Source: Actinoplanes missouriensis 431 (lineage in GTDB: Bacteria; Actinomycetota; Actinomycetes; Mycobacteriales; Micromonosporaceae). Taken from it: a stretch of 64,000 bases of DNA. Each line of letters begins with the position of its first letter. The first letter of the stretch is position 1. The stretch spans positions 6,696,001 through 6,760,000 of the forward strand of contig NC_017093.1 of assembly GCF_000284295.1 (NCBI RefSeq), given 5' to 3'. Positions 10,201 through 18,813 of this stretch are shown here, one piece after another. The notes under the pieces were generated by a model. The model saw only the letters and a program-made list of their open reading frames with translations, was not told the DNA's origin and made no database searches. The position numbers and the translations under genes are program-made.

Positions 10201-10812
10201 CATCACCGGCCCGGCGGGACCCCGCGCACCGGGCGGAACCTGCCCGCCAGCACCGGGCCGCTGACCCGCGACACCCGGAGCACCCGGCCGCTGCGCCGGC
10301 CCCCCGGGCGCACCCGGACCGGGACGCTGCCCGCCACCGACCGGCCCCGGCGGCATCGATCCGGGCGGCATCGATCCGGGCGGCACCGATCCGGGCGGCA
10401 TCGCGCCGACACCGGCGGCACCGGGTGCGGCAGGGCCGGGCGGGACCGCTCCGGGGCGTACCCCCGCTTGTTGTTGCGCCGCAGGCGGACCGCCGCCGCC
10501 CTGCCAACCGCCGGTGTTCTCGCCCGGGGACTCCTCGTCGTGGCCGGGCAGGAAGATGTCCTCGGCGGGCGCGTCGTCGGGGCCGGGAGCGACCCGGCCG
10601 GACTTGCTGGAACGCCCTTCGCCGGGACGCGTGCCGGGGCCGATCGCCCCGCGCTCCTGCTTGGCGGTACGCAGGTCGTCGAGCCAGCCGGTCTCCTCGC
10701 GCGGCACCTCGACGGGCACCTCGGGCGCCTCGGCGGGGTTGCGGCCGCGCCCGAATCGCCGGCCCTTCTTGCCGCCGGTCTCGTCGGGCCGATCGGCACC
10801 CCGCGCTGTCAC
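7207..10812 (-). CDS. Giant Pro/Gly/Ala-rich single-pass membrane protein
   Basis: 1201 residues, not recognised. The first thousand or so residues are low-complexity and presumably cytoplasmic: MPPGS/VPPG repeats, a collagen-like GQP run near residues 386-422, three VDPAVHQSG units near 315-370, and GAAVPG-type repeats (PDAGPARGGAAVPG, GPIRAGAAVPG) near 777-964. A basic juxtamembrane stretch and one TM helix follow around 1005-1028. A compact extracellular domain of about 170 residues with six Cys (CFLDC, DC, SC, GC, EC) ends the protein. The GTG start overlaps the rarA stop by four bases (GTGA), so translation is coupled to a DNA-repair ATPase. The C-terminal domain is the part likely to have a defined fold. 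Confidence 0.75.
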   Translation of the reverse strand: MTARGADRPDETGGKKGRRFGRGRNPAEAPEVPVEVPREETGWLDDLRTAKQERGAIGPGTRPGEGRSSKSGRVAPGPDDAPAEDIFLPGHDEESPGENTGGWQGGGGPPAAQQQAGVRPGAVPPGPAAPGAAGVGAMPPGSVPPGSMPPGSMPPGPVGGGQRPGPGAPGGPAQRPGAPGVAGQRPGAGGQVPPGARGPAGPVMPGQRAVQPGAVPPGAVPPGAMPPGAVPPRAVPPGGMPAGAVSPAPGGVAGGIPASGNAPEVPAGRGAQAGAARPVSPGMRGTAPGVRPMSPAGPARDRFRPHEPGEAGHGAGPVDPAVHQSGPIPRGGAGRAGVAPVDPAVHQSGAMPRGGVGPVDPAVHQSGAMPRGFDAGPESAGGRRAPGQPGHPGQPGQPGQPGQPGQPGQSGHPGQTVQPGQPGQPGDERGGRTRGRRARAEQDQYTEEPTGRHGRVVPPSAGAPGYVETGTDTGAHGYVNPGTDSGAYGIVGPGGEPRSRGARRAASQVGTETGAQRFVRRRGTEAEPDTGTQGFARPGHHAAGAEPDTGTQGFARGGHHTAGAEPDTGTHGFVRPGHRAADPEDGAAGQGPGAGGTGAVPGPRRTGPGDGRPVRATGAAAVVPPVVPGPEGARTPAVPGRAGAMADSTSGVIQRPGAGRARRGAAGVPPQDGADRGTAGAAVPGHTGPVRRGEPDGEMSGEIWAGDDPDQQRDDAGRRGQRPGRARGGAAVPGASGVAPQGQPGAAGAMGAAAAGLAGGAMGATAGPATGRGSAGSARPVSGPGRAAVPGHGQAGPDAGPARGGAAVPGHVQAGPDAGPARGGAAVPGRAPAGPDAGPARGGAAVPGHVQAGPDAGPARGGAAVPGGRAAVARDTTGAVRGGAAVPGPAGAGPDGTGPIRAGAAVPGRAAVNPATTEPGANPDGTGPIRAGAAVPARALPGPEGTGPIRAGAAVPATTPSAGQDPAAGQDRNTGEGRLDGRGEATPVPGIEGLRHKIRTQRRLRVGVLSTLAALVLLVLPAVFGVRAMTSDPVFASLDALNVPSWATQKAQDQGYGSRWCFLDCRFRERIAESEKSFPETTEAYTSALTAAGWKQWKVADCPETAINTEEGSYSCWRRDELTLDLYVSLPGCAVEQVTPGTTEEDAAPGECDGSTVSIKVQNTITDQRGKTETNPGLVGETPDPVLPTDDPLLEPTPEAS

Positions 10813-12413
10813 GGCTGTTCCTCCCCGGCGGCGTCGCCGCTGTCGTCTACCCGCACATCATCGTTCCCGGAGCCGTCCGCATCCGGTTCGGCGCCGCTCG
10901 GACCCTGATCGGAACCCGCCGACGACTGTGACGCATCCTCGGCCCGTTCACCACCCGCCGCACGGTCCGAACCGGTTGTCGGCCTGCTCGCCCCGCTGGT
11001 CACGGGTTCACCGGCAGCCGGCCGCGGACCGGGACCGAGACCGAGACCGCGCACGATCCGGCGCAGACGCGGCACCCGCTCCCCCACGGCACGCTCGGCG
11101 CCGTGGTCGGTCGGCCGATAGTAGTCGGTGCCCACGAGATCGTCCGGCGCGTACTGCTGGCGCACCACCCCGCGCTGGTCGTCGTGCGGATAGCGGTAGC
11201 CACGCCCGTGCCCGAGCCCTTTCGAACCGGGGTAGTGCGCGTCGCGCAGATGCGCCGGAACCGCACCGCCCCGGCCGGCCCGCACGTCCGCCATCGCCTC
11301 ACCGAGCGCCACCGTCACACTGTTCGACTTCGGCGCGGTCGCGCAGTGCACCACCGCCTGCGCCAGGTTCAACCCCGCCTCCGGCAGACCCACATTCTGT
11401 ACGGCCTGAGCCGCCGCCGACGCCACCAGGAGCGCCTGCGGATCGGCCATCCCCACGTCCTCGCTTGCGAAGATCACGAGCCGTCGCGCGATGAACCGCG
11501 GGTCCTCGCCGGCCACGAGCATCCGGGCCAGCCAGTGCATCGCCGCGTCCGGGTCGCTGCCCCGCATGCTCTTGATGAAGGCGCTGATCACGTCGTAGTG
11601 CGCGTCGCCGTCCCGGTCGTAGCGCACCGCCGCCACGTCGACCGCCCGCTCCGCCGTGGCGAGATCGATCTCCTTGACGTCCTGCGCGATCGCCGAGCCG
11701 GCCGCGGCCTCGAGGGCGGTGAGTGCTTTGCGGACGTCACCGGACGCCAGCCGTACCAGATGGTCCTCGGCCTCGGCGGAGAGCGTGACCGCGCCGCCCA
11801 GCCCGCGCTCGTCGGTGATCGCGCGCCGGATCAGGCCGCGGACGTCGTCGTCACCGAGCGCCTGCAGCGTCAGCAGCACACAGCGGGAGAGCAAGGGCGA
11901 GATAACGGAGAAGTACGGGTTTTCGGTCGTCGCCGCGAGCAGCGTGACGGTCCGATCCTCGACCGCGGCGAGCAGCGAGTCCTGCTGGGTCTTGCTGAAG
12001 CGGTGCACCTCGTCGATGAAGAGAACCGTGGGGGGCCCGCCGTAGCGACGCTCCCGCCGCGCGGTGTCGATCACCGCCCGCACGTCTTTCACCCCGGCCG
12101 TCAGCGCGGACATCGCCACGAACTTACGGTCCGTCGCGTGCGCCACCAGATGGGCGATCGTGGTCTTGCCGGTGCCCGGCGGCCCCCACAGGATCACCGA
12201 CATCGGACTGGCACCGGTCACCAGCTGGCGCAGCGGCGCACCCGGCGCGAGCAGATGCTCCTGCCCGACGAGCTCGTCCAGCGACGCCGGTCGCATCCGC
12301 ACCGGCAACGGCGCGTCCGTCGAAGGCGTCCCGAATCCACCGGCGTCACCACCGGCCGGGGTCGCCGCCGGGGCGCCCGGCGGCGCGAGAGAGAAGAGCC
12401 CGTCCGTGTCCAT
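10809..12413 (-). CDS. rarA: Replication-associated recombination protein A (MgsA/RarA AAA+ ATPase)
   Basis: 534 residues from the preferred ATG. Clamp-loader-like AAA+ ATPase acting at stalled replication forks. Motifs: MRPASLDELVGQEHLL, Walker A GPPGTGKTT, Walker B VLFIDEVHRF, sensor ATTENPYFSV, then the C-terminal oligomerisation region (MRGSDPDAAMHWLARML, HYPGSKGLGHGRGYRYPHD). An additional ~100-residue Gly/Ser/Asp-rich tail is not part of the core family. An upstream in-frame extension to 12470 lacks homology. The minus-strand hexamer TACTGT (12422-12427) lies five bases before an in-frame GTG (12416), suggesting a leaderless transcript starting at GTG-ATG. Confidence 0.93.
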   Translation of the reverse strand: MDTDGLFSLAPPGAPAATPAGGDAGGFGTPSTDAPLPVRMRPASLDELVGQEHLLAPGAPLRQLVTGASPMSVILWGPPGTGKTTIAHLVAHATDRKFVAMSALTAGVKDVRAVIDTARRERRYGGPPTVLFIDEVHRFSKTQQDSLLAAVEDRTVTLLAATTENPYFSVISPLLSRCVLLTLQALGDDDVRGLIRRAITDERGLGGAVTLSAEAEDHLVRLASGDVRKALTALEAAAGSAIAQDVKEIDLATAERAVDVAAVRYDRDGDAHYDVISAFIKSMRGSDPDAAMHWLARMLVAGEDPRFIARRLVIFASEDVGMADPQALLVASAAAQAVQNVGLPEAGLNLAQAVVHCATAPKSNSVTVALGEAMADVRAGRGGAVPAHLRDAHYPGSKGLGHGRGYRYPHDDQRGVVRQQYAPDDLVGTDYYRPTDHGAERAVGERVPRLRRIVRGLGLGPGPRPAAGEPVTSGASRPTTGSDRAAGGERAEDASQSSAGSDQGPSGAEPDADGSGNDDVRVDDSGDAAGEEQP

Positions 12414-12602
12414 CACAATCGACAGTACCGGCCGCCCCGACCCAACCCGAAACCGCCAACACCCAGCCAACTCCCAGCGTCGTCAGGTACCGAAGCGGCC
12501 TGTGAGACGGCTGCCGGACGCCGCAGCTGGCCGTGAGCTGCTTGCTGCCGGCCATCCGTCTCGCGTTGCCGGCGAACGCCGCACGCCGCGCTCGTCCTAC
12601 CG

Positions 12603-12738
12603 CGACCGGCGGGTCAATCAGCGACCGGCGGGTCAATCAGCGACCGGCGGGTCAATCAGCGACCGGCGGGTCAATCAGCGACCGGCGGGTGAATCAGCGA
12701 CGACCGGCCGGTGAATCAGCGACGGCCCGGGTCAGCAG
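12603..12738. repeat. 19-bp tandem repeat array
   Basis: The unit CGACCGGCGGGTCAATCAG occurs four times exactly (12603-12678), once with one change (12679-12697), once stretched to 22 bp (12698-12719), then as a decayed copy (12720-12738). There are no spacers, so it is not a CRISPR. The last copies run into the terminator hairpin at 12717-12773. Confidence 0.9.
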
Positions 12739-12773
12739 TCAGCGCGTGCTGGCTGCGGCCCGGGCCGTCGCTG
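12717..12773 (-). terminator. Terminator of the ArsR-MFS-small protein operon
   Basis: A perfect 15-bp stem (12717-12731 with 12759-12773) with a 27-base loop begins nine bases after the last stop of the operon. There is no U-run. The left arm is made of decayed copies of the 19-bp repeat. Confidence 0.55.
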
Positions 12774-12782
12774 GGAAGAAGG

Positions 12783-13001
12783 TCAGCCGCGACCCGGCCG
12801 CCGGCCGTAGAAGCGACGGCCGCTCGAGCCGGTGCCGGCGCGCGGGCCGCTACCGATGCCGGCCAGGTAGAGCGAGAGCAGCAACAGACCCAGCGAAGCC
12901 AGGGTGGGGAAGTTGAACAGGTCGGGGGCGCCGAAGTTCGTGTCCAGCAGGTCAGCAAGCAGCCAGATGCCGAAGACGACGGCGGCAGCGATGGCGAGCA
13001 T
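12783..13001 (-). CDS. Small two-helix membrane protein
   Basis: 72 residues, not recognised. Two hydrophobic segments (about residues 1-18, LAIAAAVVFGIWLLADLL; and 32-49, LASLGLLLLSLYLAGIG) are followed by a basic Gly/Arg-rich tail. ATG at 13001 is chosen because GGAGG lies six bases upstream; the preceding TTG would be only three bases away. It starts 17 bases after the MFS transporter stop and is followed by a hairpin, so it is the last gene of the ArsR-MFS operon. It could assist the transporter, but nothing in the sequence proves that. Confidence 0.7.
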   Translation of the reverse strand: MLAIAAAVVFGIWLLADLLDTNFGAPDLFNFPTLASLGLLLLSLYLAGIGSGPRAGTGSSGRRFYGRRPGRG

Positions 13002-13018
13002 CAATTACCTCCGGGGGA

Positions 13019-14281
13019 TCAGAGAGCCAGTGACCTGCTGGTACCCGTCTGGGAGTGCTCCCGAAACACCTCCTTCGATCTAACGAGGTAGAGCGGCGCC
13101 GCAGCGGCCAGCACGATGCCGCCCACGACGATCGCGGTCGGCGTCCCCGCGCCGGCTGCCACCGCGGTCAGCACGATCGCGCCGAGCGAGAAGCCGGGCT
13201 GGCCCACCATGGAGTTGAGCGAGAGCAGGCTCGTCCGGTACTCCCCCTCGGCCTGCCGGTGCAGCAGACCGGCGTGCACCGGGTTCGCCGCGCCGTGCAC
13301 CGCGTAACAGAGCAGGAAAGCGCCGATCACCCCGGCCGGGCCGGCGAACAGGCCCATCCCGACGATCGTCACGCCCTGCACGATCTTCAGCGTGAACCCC
13401 GCCCAGGCCGGACCCACGCGCCGCGTCAGCAAGGGGACGAGCGCCGCCCCGGCCGCCGACGCCGCCCACGCCGCGGAGTTGACCGGGCCGAGCAGCGCAC
13501 CGGCCGTGTCCGTGCTGGTGATCTCGCTGAGGCGAACCGCCATCAGCTTCTCGAAGGTCACCATCCCGACGCTCCAGAAGAACTCCACCAGGATCAGAGC
13601 CAGCACCACCCGCGAGCGGCGAACCAGCCGGAGCGCTCCGCCGATCGCGACCGGCACGCCCCGGACCGAGGTGGCGAGCGCCGCGAGACCGCGCGCCGGA
13701 CGCTCCTCGGTCATCAGCAGCGCCACGGCGATGGTGCTGATCAAGCTGAGCCCGAGCGCGACCAGCACGGGCACGGTCAGCGCGCTCACCGGCCCGATCG
13801 GGCCCAGCCAGACCAGGCCACCACTGATCAGCGCGGCGCCGGCGATTGCGAGGCCGAGCACCACGCCACTGCGGGACAGGCCACCCTCGATGTCGGCTTT
13901 CGGGTCAGCGGCCAGGGCATGGTCGACATACCACGCCTCGAGGGGACCGCTGTCGAGCGCACGATAGATGCCCTGCAACAGGTAGACCACGGCGAAGAGC
14001 GCCACCGAGTCGGCGAAGCTCCAGATCGCCAGCGAGGCCAGGTTGACCACCCCGGCGATCAGCAGCACCGGGCGGCGGCCGAGTGCATCGGAGAGGCCGC
14101 CGGTGGGCAGCTCCAGCACCAGCACCGTGAACCCCTGGATCGCCGCGACGGCGCCCACCTGGGCGATGCTCAGCCCTCGCTCCAGCGGCAACAGGACCAG
14201 CACCGGGATCGTCAGCCCGACCGGAAACCAGCGCAGCCCGAGCAGGAACAGATAGCGGAATCGAGCCTGCTCGACGGTCAT
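13019..14281 (-). CDS. MFS transporter, probable drug or metabolite exporter
   Basis: 420 residues with about twelve hydrophobic helices. The cytoplasmic loop 2-3 motif appears as GGLSDALGRRPVLL, typical of major facilitator exporters; ELPTGGL precedes it. The ATG overlaps the stop of the upstream ArsR-type regulator (TGATG), so the two are co-translated and the regulator probably controls this pump. The substrate cannot be told from sequence. The TM content and the regulator context favour efflux over uptake. Confidence 0.85.
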   Translation of the reverse strand: MTVEQARFRYLFLLGLRWFPVGLTIPVLVLLPLERGLSIAQVGAVAAIQGFTVLVLELPTGGLSDALGRRPVLLIAGVVNLASLAIWSFADSVALFAVVYLLQGIYRALDSGPLEAWYVDHALAADPKADIEGGLSRSGVVLGLAIAGAALISGGLVWLGPIGPVSALTVPVLVALGLSLISTIAVALLMTEERPARGLAALATSVRGVPVAIGGALRLVRRSRVVLALILVEFFWSVGMVTFEKLMAVRLSEITSTDTAGALLGPVNSAAWAASAAGAALVPLLTRRVGPAWAGFTLKIVQGVTIVGMGLFAGPAGVIGAFLLCYAVHGAANPVHAGLLHRQAEGEYRTSLLSLNSMVGQPGFSLGAIVLTAVAAGAGTPTAIVVGGIVLAAAAPLYLVRSKEVFREHSQTGTSRSLAL

Positions 14282-14862
14282 CACGACGCCTCCGTCTCGG
14301 ACCTCGATTTCGGCAGGGCGGCCATGTAGAAGTCGACCCGGCGGGCGCCGGGCTCAGGATCGGCTCGCGCATAGCGCTCCACGACCTCGTCCAGCTCGTC
14401 CAGCATGCTGCGGACCTGGGCCGGGCTCAGGGTCAGCAGGTAGTCGGAGATCCCGCCCGTGTCGCTCCACTCCTGCGACTCCTGGGACAGGCCGTGCTGC
14501 CATGTCTCGGCCAGCTCGACGAACCGATTGACCTGGAACGTCTCCAGCCACACGACGGCGGCTGCGGCGTCCGGGTCGTCGACATAGTCGCTGCGGTGCC
14601 AGCTGGACATGTCATGGACTGCCCGCCACCACCGCTGACGGCCGCCACCCGGGCGCTCCTCCTCGACGACCAGGCCGGCTTCGGCGAGCTGCCGCAGGTG
14701 ATAGCTGGTCGCGCCGGTGTTGGTGCTGAGCGTGTTGGCCAGCTGGGTGGCCGTCGCCGGCCCGTCGCCGCGCAACCGGGCGAGCAGGCGGATCCGCAGC
14801 GGATGAGCGAGCACCCGGATCTGCCGGCCGGTGAGATGGACGTGGCTGAGTTCGTCTGCCAT
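14281..14862 (-). CDS. ArsR-family winged-helix transcriptional regulator
   Basis: 193 residues. The N-terminal winged helix-turn-helix (residues ~10-80) reads LAHPLRIRLLARLRGDGPATATQLA ... TSYHLRQLAEAGLVVEEE, the ArsR/SmtB pattern with a winged arginine-rich turn. No metal-binding ELCVCDL Cys motif is present, so it is likely a non-metal ArsR type with an extended C-terminal ligand or dimer domain. It heads the operon with the MFS pump. Two perfect inverted repeats overlap its own promoter, indicating autoregulation. Confidence 0.88.
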   Translation of the reverse strand: MADELSHVHLTGRQIRVLAHPLRIRLLARLRGDGPATATQLANTLSTNTGATSYHLRQLAEAGLVVEEERPGGGRQRWWRAVHDMSSWHRSDYVDDPDAAAAVVWLETFQVNRFVELAETWQHGLSQESQEWSDTGGISDYLLTLSPAQVRSMLDELDEVVERYARADPEPGARRVDFYMAALPKSRSETEAS

Positions 14863-14866
14863 GTCT

Positions 14867-14907
14867 GCACATTATCTGTGCACAAACCCTTTGCACAAGT
14901 TCTGTGC
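14867..14907 (-). promoter_or_regulatory. Promoter with two tandem ArsR-type operators
   Basis: Two perfect inverted repeats, GCACA-N5-TGTGC, lie at 14867-14881 and 14893-14907, 26 bp centre to centre. On the minus strand TTGTGC and GATAAT, 16 bp apart, form a promoter inside them; GATAAT ends eight bases before the regulator ATG, so the mRNA is nearly leaderless. Repressor bound here would cover both -35 and -10. Confidence 0.75.
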
Positions 14908-14982
14908 ATGGCTAATGTGGAAGCGCGACCGGGCCCCCGGCGCGGACCGCGCGGAGGGCCTGGAAGGAAAGGCGACAGGAGA

Positions 14983-15471
14983 TCAGTCAGCGAGTTTGAA
15001 GAGCAGGACCGTTTCCCACTGGTGCATGTCGGGCTGTTCGGCCGGGTTGGTCATGAGCATCTCCAACCGGCAGCCCCACACCTCCCCGGTGGGGGTGGGC
15101 GTCATGTCCCAGGTGAGGCCCCGGTCCTGTGCCCAGTCGAGGAGGCGTGCGGTGACAGCCATCAACTCATCCGGGTGGCCGACGTGAGCGACAGTCACGT
15201 AACGGCCGGCCGGCAGCGTGCCGGCGAAACCGGGCCCGTCCACCTCGACCGGCCCGGCGACCGGGATGCCGGCCTCGACCACCATCTCGGCGGCCATCTC
15301 GATCTCGCGGTAACGGAAGAACGGCGCGCCCGCGACCGGGACCCCACGGCTCGCCAGGCCGGCGAACATGGTGGGGAGGTGGTCGGCGACGCGGGCGAAC
15401 TCGGTCATGGTGATCGACTCACGGCGGCCGAGGTAAGGCTGCTCGGGTCGCTGGACGATCGTCGGCTCCAC
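14983..15471 (-). CDS. GyrI-like / AraC effector-binding domain protein
   Basis: 162 residues forming one GyrI-like small-molecule-binding domain with no DNA-binding part. Visible family features are the alternating SHV-type pattern (PTIVQRPEQPYLGRRESITM), the RYREIE strand, LPAGRYVTVAHVGHPDEL, and the C-terminal acidic strand WETVLLFKLAD. Such stand-alone domains bind small lipophilic compounds or act as accessory hydrolases. It lies between the ArsR operon and aspS on the same strand, separated from both by over 100 bases, so it is probably expressed alone. The ligand is unknown. Confidence 0.8.
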   Translation of the reverse strand: MEPTIVQRPEQPYLGRRESITMTEFARVADHLPTMFAGLASRGVPVAGAPFFRYREIEMAAEMVVEAGIPVAGPVEVDGPGFAGTLPAGRYVTVAHVGHPDELMAVTARLLDWAQDRGLTWDMTPTPTGEVWGCRLEMLMTNPAEQPDMHQWETVLLFKLAD

Positions 15472-15569
15472 CCGGACAGTCTCACAGGAATGCCCGGCAG
15501 CCGCATGCCGGCGCGGCCGGGGTGGGGAATCAGGACGGCGACACGGCCCGGTGCACCGCCGGAAACAAA

Positions 15570-15602
15570 GCCGGACCAGCTCGGGCAGCGAGCTGGTCCG
15601 GC
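15570..15602 (-). terminator. Rho-independent terminator of aspS
   Basis: A perfect 14-bp stem (15570-15583 with 15589-15602) with a 5-base loop is followed on the minus strand by TTTGTTT. It is 20 bases past the aspS stop. It is one of the cleanest terminators in the window. Confidence 0.9.
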
Positions 15603-15621
15603 GTCCCGGTCGGCCGGGGGT

Positions 15622-17424
<1,803 letters not shown>

Positions 17425-17446
17425 GGAAATGTCTCCTTACAGGGTT

Positions 17447-17485
17447 CGCGGGGCGCACCCGACATTCTGTCAGGCACGCCCCGCG
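17447..17485 (-). terminator. Hairpin between the repeat-rich membrane protein gene and aspS
   Basis: A 9-bp GC-only stem (17447-17455 with 17477-17485) and a 21-base loop lie downstream of the 17500-18648 gene and upstream of aspS on the minus strand. No U-tract; a terminator is likely but weakly supported. Confidence 0.45.
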
Positions 17486-17499
17486 CTGCGTGCCACGGG

Positions 17500-18648
17500 T
17501 TAGTCAAGGACCTTCCACGACGTGGCCCGCAGGCCGGCGGTGCCGGTGCCGCCGACGTCGATGATCTCCACAAGAGCGAGGACCGCTGGGACGCTCGCCG
17601 TCAGCACACACAGCGCCGCACCTTTCTTCACCACGACATCCGCGCCGGGCCCGAGCGGGCTGGTCCGGATCGACCGCAGGCAACCGGCCGCGTCCGTGTC
17701 GGCGTTGCTCCGCGGGCTGCCGCTCGCCGCTCCGGCGCCCAGACTCAGGCGAGGCGGCTCGTCCCCGCACCGGCTGTCGTAACGCAGGTCGGCCACCTGC
17801 TCCTGAGCGTCGGCACGCGGCTCGTCCAGGTCCAGGAAGATCACGGCGGAGCAGCCGACCTGGACACGCAGCGGCTCCTTCGCGTAGGCGACCGGGTACT
17901 GCTCGGGCGCGGGCGGCCGGTCGACAGGGGTGGTGCCGACCGGCATCGCGTGACGCATCGGAGCCATGGTGAGCGCCCGCCAGGAGAAGTAGCCGGCGAC
18001 CGCCGAGACCAGCAACGCGAGGACGCTGATCACGACAGCGACGGCTGCGCCGCCGCGCCGCCGCTTGGTTGTGGGTTGCGGTTTCGCCTGATGAAGCGGC
18101 TCGGTGGGCCCCTCGGAGAAGACTTCGGGGGTACGGGTGGACCACGGCCGCTCCCGAGAGGGGTGAGGTGCGGCCGCCGGACGGTTCCGGGAGGTGCCCC
18201 GGTCGTCCGCCGGCACGGACGTCCCCTGGATCACTTGGTGACGCCGTCCCGAGCCCTGGGGGTAGGACGCGTTGGGGGCGGGATAGGCGGTGTTGCCGAC
18301 GGGTGAGAACTGAGGTCGAGGAGAAGGCTGCGGCCGACCGGGCCGAGGGCTGGGCCGCCCGGCCGCCTGAGCAGGAACGTGCTGAGCAGGAACGTGCTGC
18401 ACAGCAACGTGCTGAGCAGAGGCGTGCTGAGTGGGAACGTGCTGAGCAGGGACGTGCTGAGCAGGGACGTGCTGGGCAGGGACGTGCTGGGCAGGGGCGT
18501 GCTGGGCAGGGGCGTGCTGAGCAGCGGTGTTCGGGGCAGCGGTGTTCGGGGCAGGAACATGGGGCGTGGGCGGGGCGGACTGGTGGGTCGGGAGGTGGTT
18601 GTCGGGTGGATTCGCGGGCTGGTTGCCGGCTGCACGGAACACGGGCAT
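17500..18648 (-). CDS. Single-pass membrane protein with PAQHV pentapeptide repeats
   Basis: 382 residues, not recognised. The N-terminal half is proline- and glutamine-rich, dominated by about a dozen PAQHV-like pentapeptides (HAPAQHVPAQHVPAQ). It then has a basic stretch (KRRRGG), one TM helix of about 24 residues, and a C-terminal extracellular domain of about 160 residues with four Cys (VGCSAV, SRCGD, AGCLRS, ALCVL). An upstream TTG would add 16 residues, but ATG at 18648 has a CCGGAG six bases upstream. The plan (disordered cytoplasmic tail, TM, small Cys-paired ectodomain) resembles the 7207-10812 protein. The function is unknown. Confidence 0.7.
   Translation of the reverse strand: MPVFRAAGNQPANPPDNHLPTHQSAPPTPHVPAPNTAAPNTAAQHAPAQHAPAQHVPAQHVPAQHVPAQHVPTQHASAQHVAVQHVPAQHVPAQAAGRPSPRPGRPQPSPRPQFSPVGNTAYPAPNASYPQGSGRRHQVIQGTSVPADDRGTSRNRPAAAPHPSRERPWSTRTPEVFSEGPTEPLHQAKPQPTTKRRRGGAAVAVVISVLALLVSAVAGYFSWRALTMAPMRHAMPVGTTPVDRPPAPEQYPVAYAKEPLRVQVGCSAVIFLDLDEPRADAQEQVADLRYDSRCGDEPPRLSLGAGAASGSPRSNADTDAAGCLRSIRTSPLGPGADVVVKKGAALCVLTASVPAVLALVEIIDVGGTGTAGLRATSWKVLD
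18371..18555. repeat. 15-bp coding minisatellite (PAQHV repeats)
   Basis: About twelve copies of a 15-base unit close to AACGTGCTGAGCAGG, in frame with the membrane protein gene. Some copies are identical, which suggests recent slippage. Confidence 0.85.
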
Positions 18649-18813
18649 GGCGAACTCCGGCTGCGCATAGGGGGAAAATGCTTCAACGGCGCCCAACTAC
18701 CGTAAACAGGCTCTATCCCGGCAGACCATCCCTCGGTGAGGCGACCCACCACATGGATGATTTCCCATGGGCAGGCCGGTCACCGTGGCGGATGCTCCGC
18801 GGCCGGGCGGGTT

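Larger units (their letters stand above)
12414..12782. other. Intergenic region with the rarA promoter, a tandem repeat and a terminator
   Basis: No gene was found in these 369 bases. The left end holds the putative leaderless rarA promoter (minus-strand -10 TACTGT at 12422-12427). The middle (12480-12600) shows no clear structure. The right part holds a 19-bp tandem repeat and a long hairpin downstream of the small membrane protein gene. Confidence 0.6.

Noticed and set aside
12603..12738. CRISPR array
   Set aside because: The 19-bp units are directly tandem, without spacers, and no cas genes are present.
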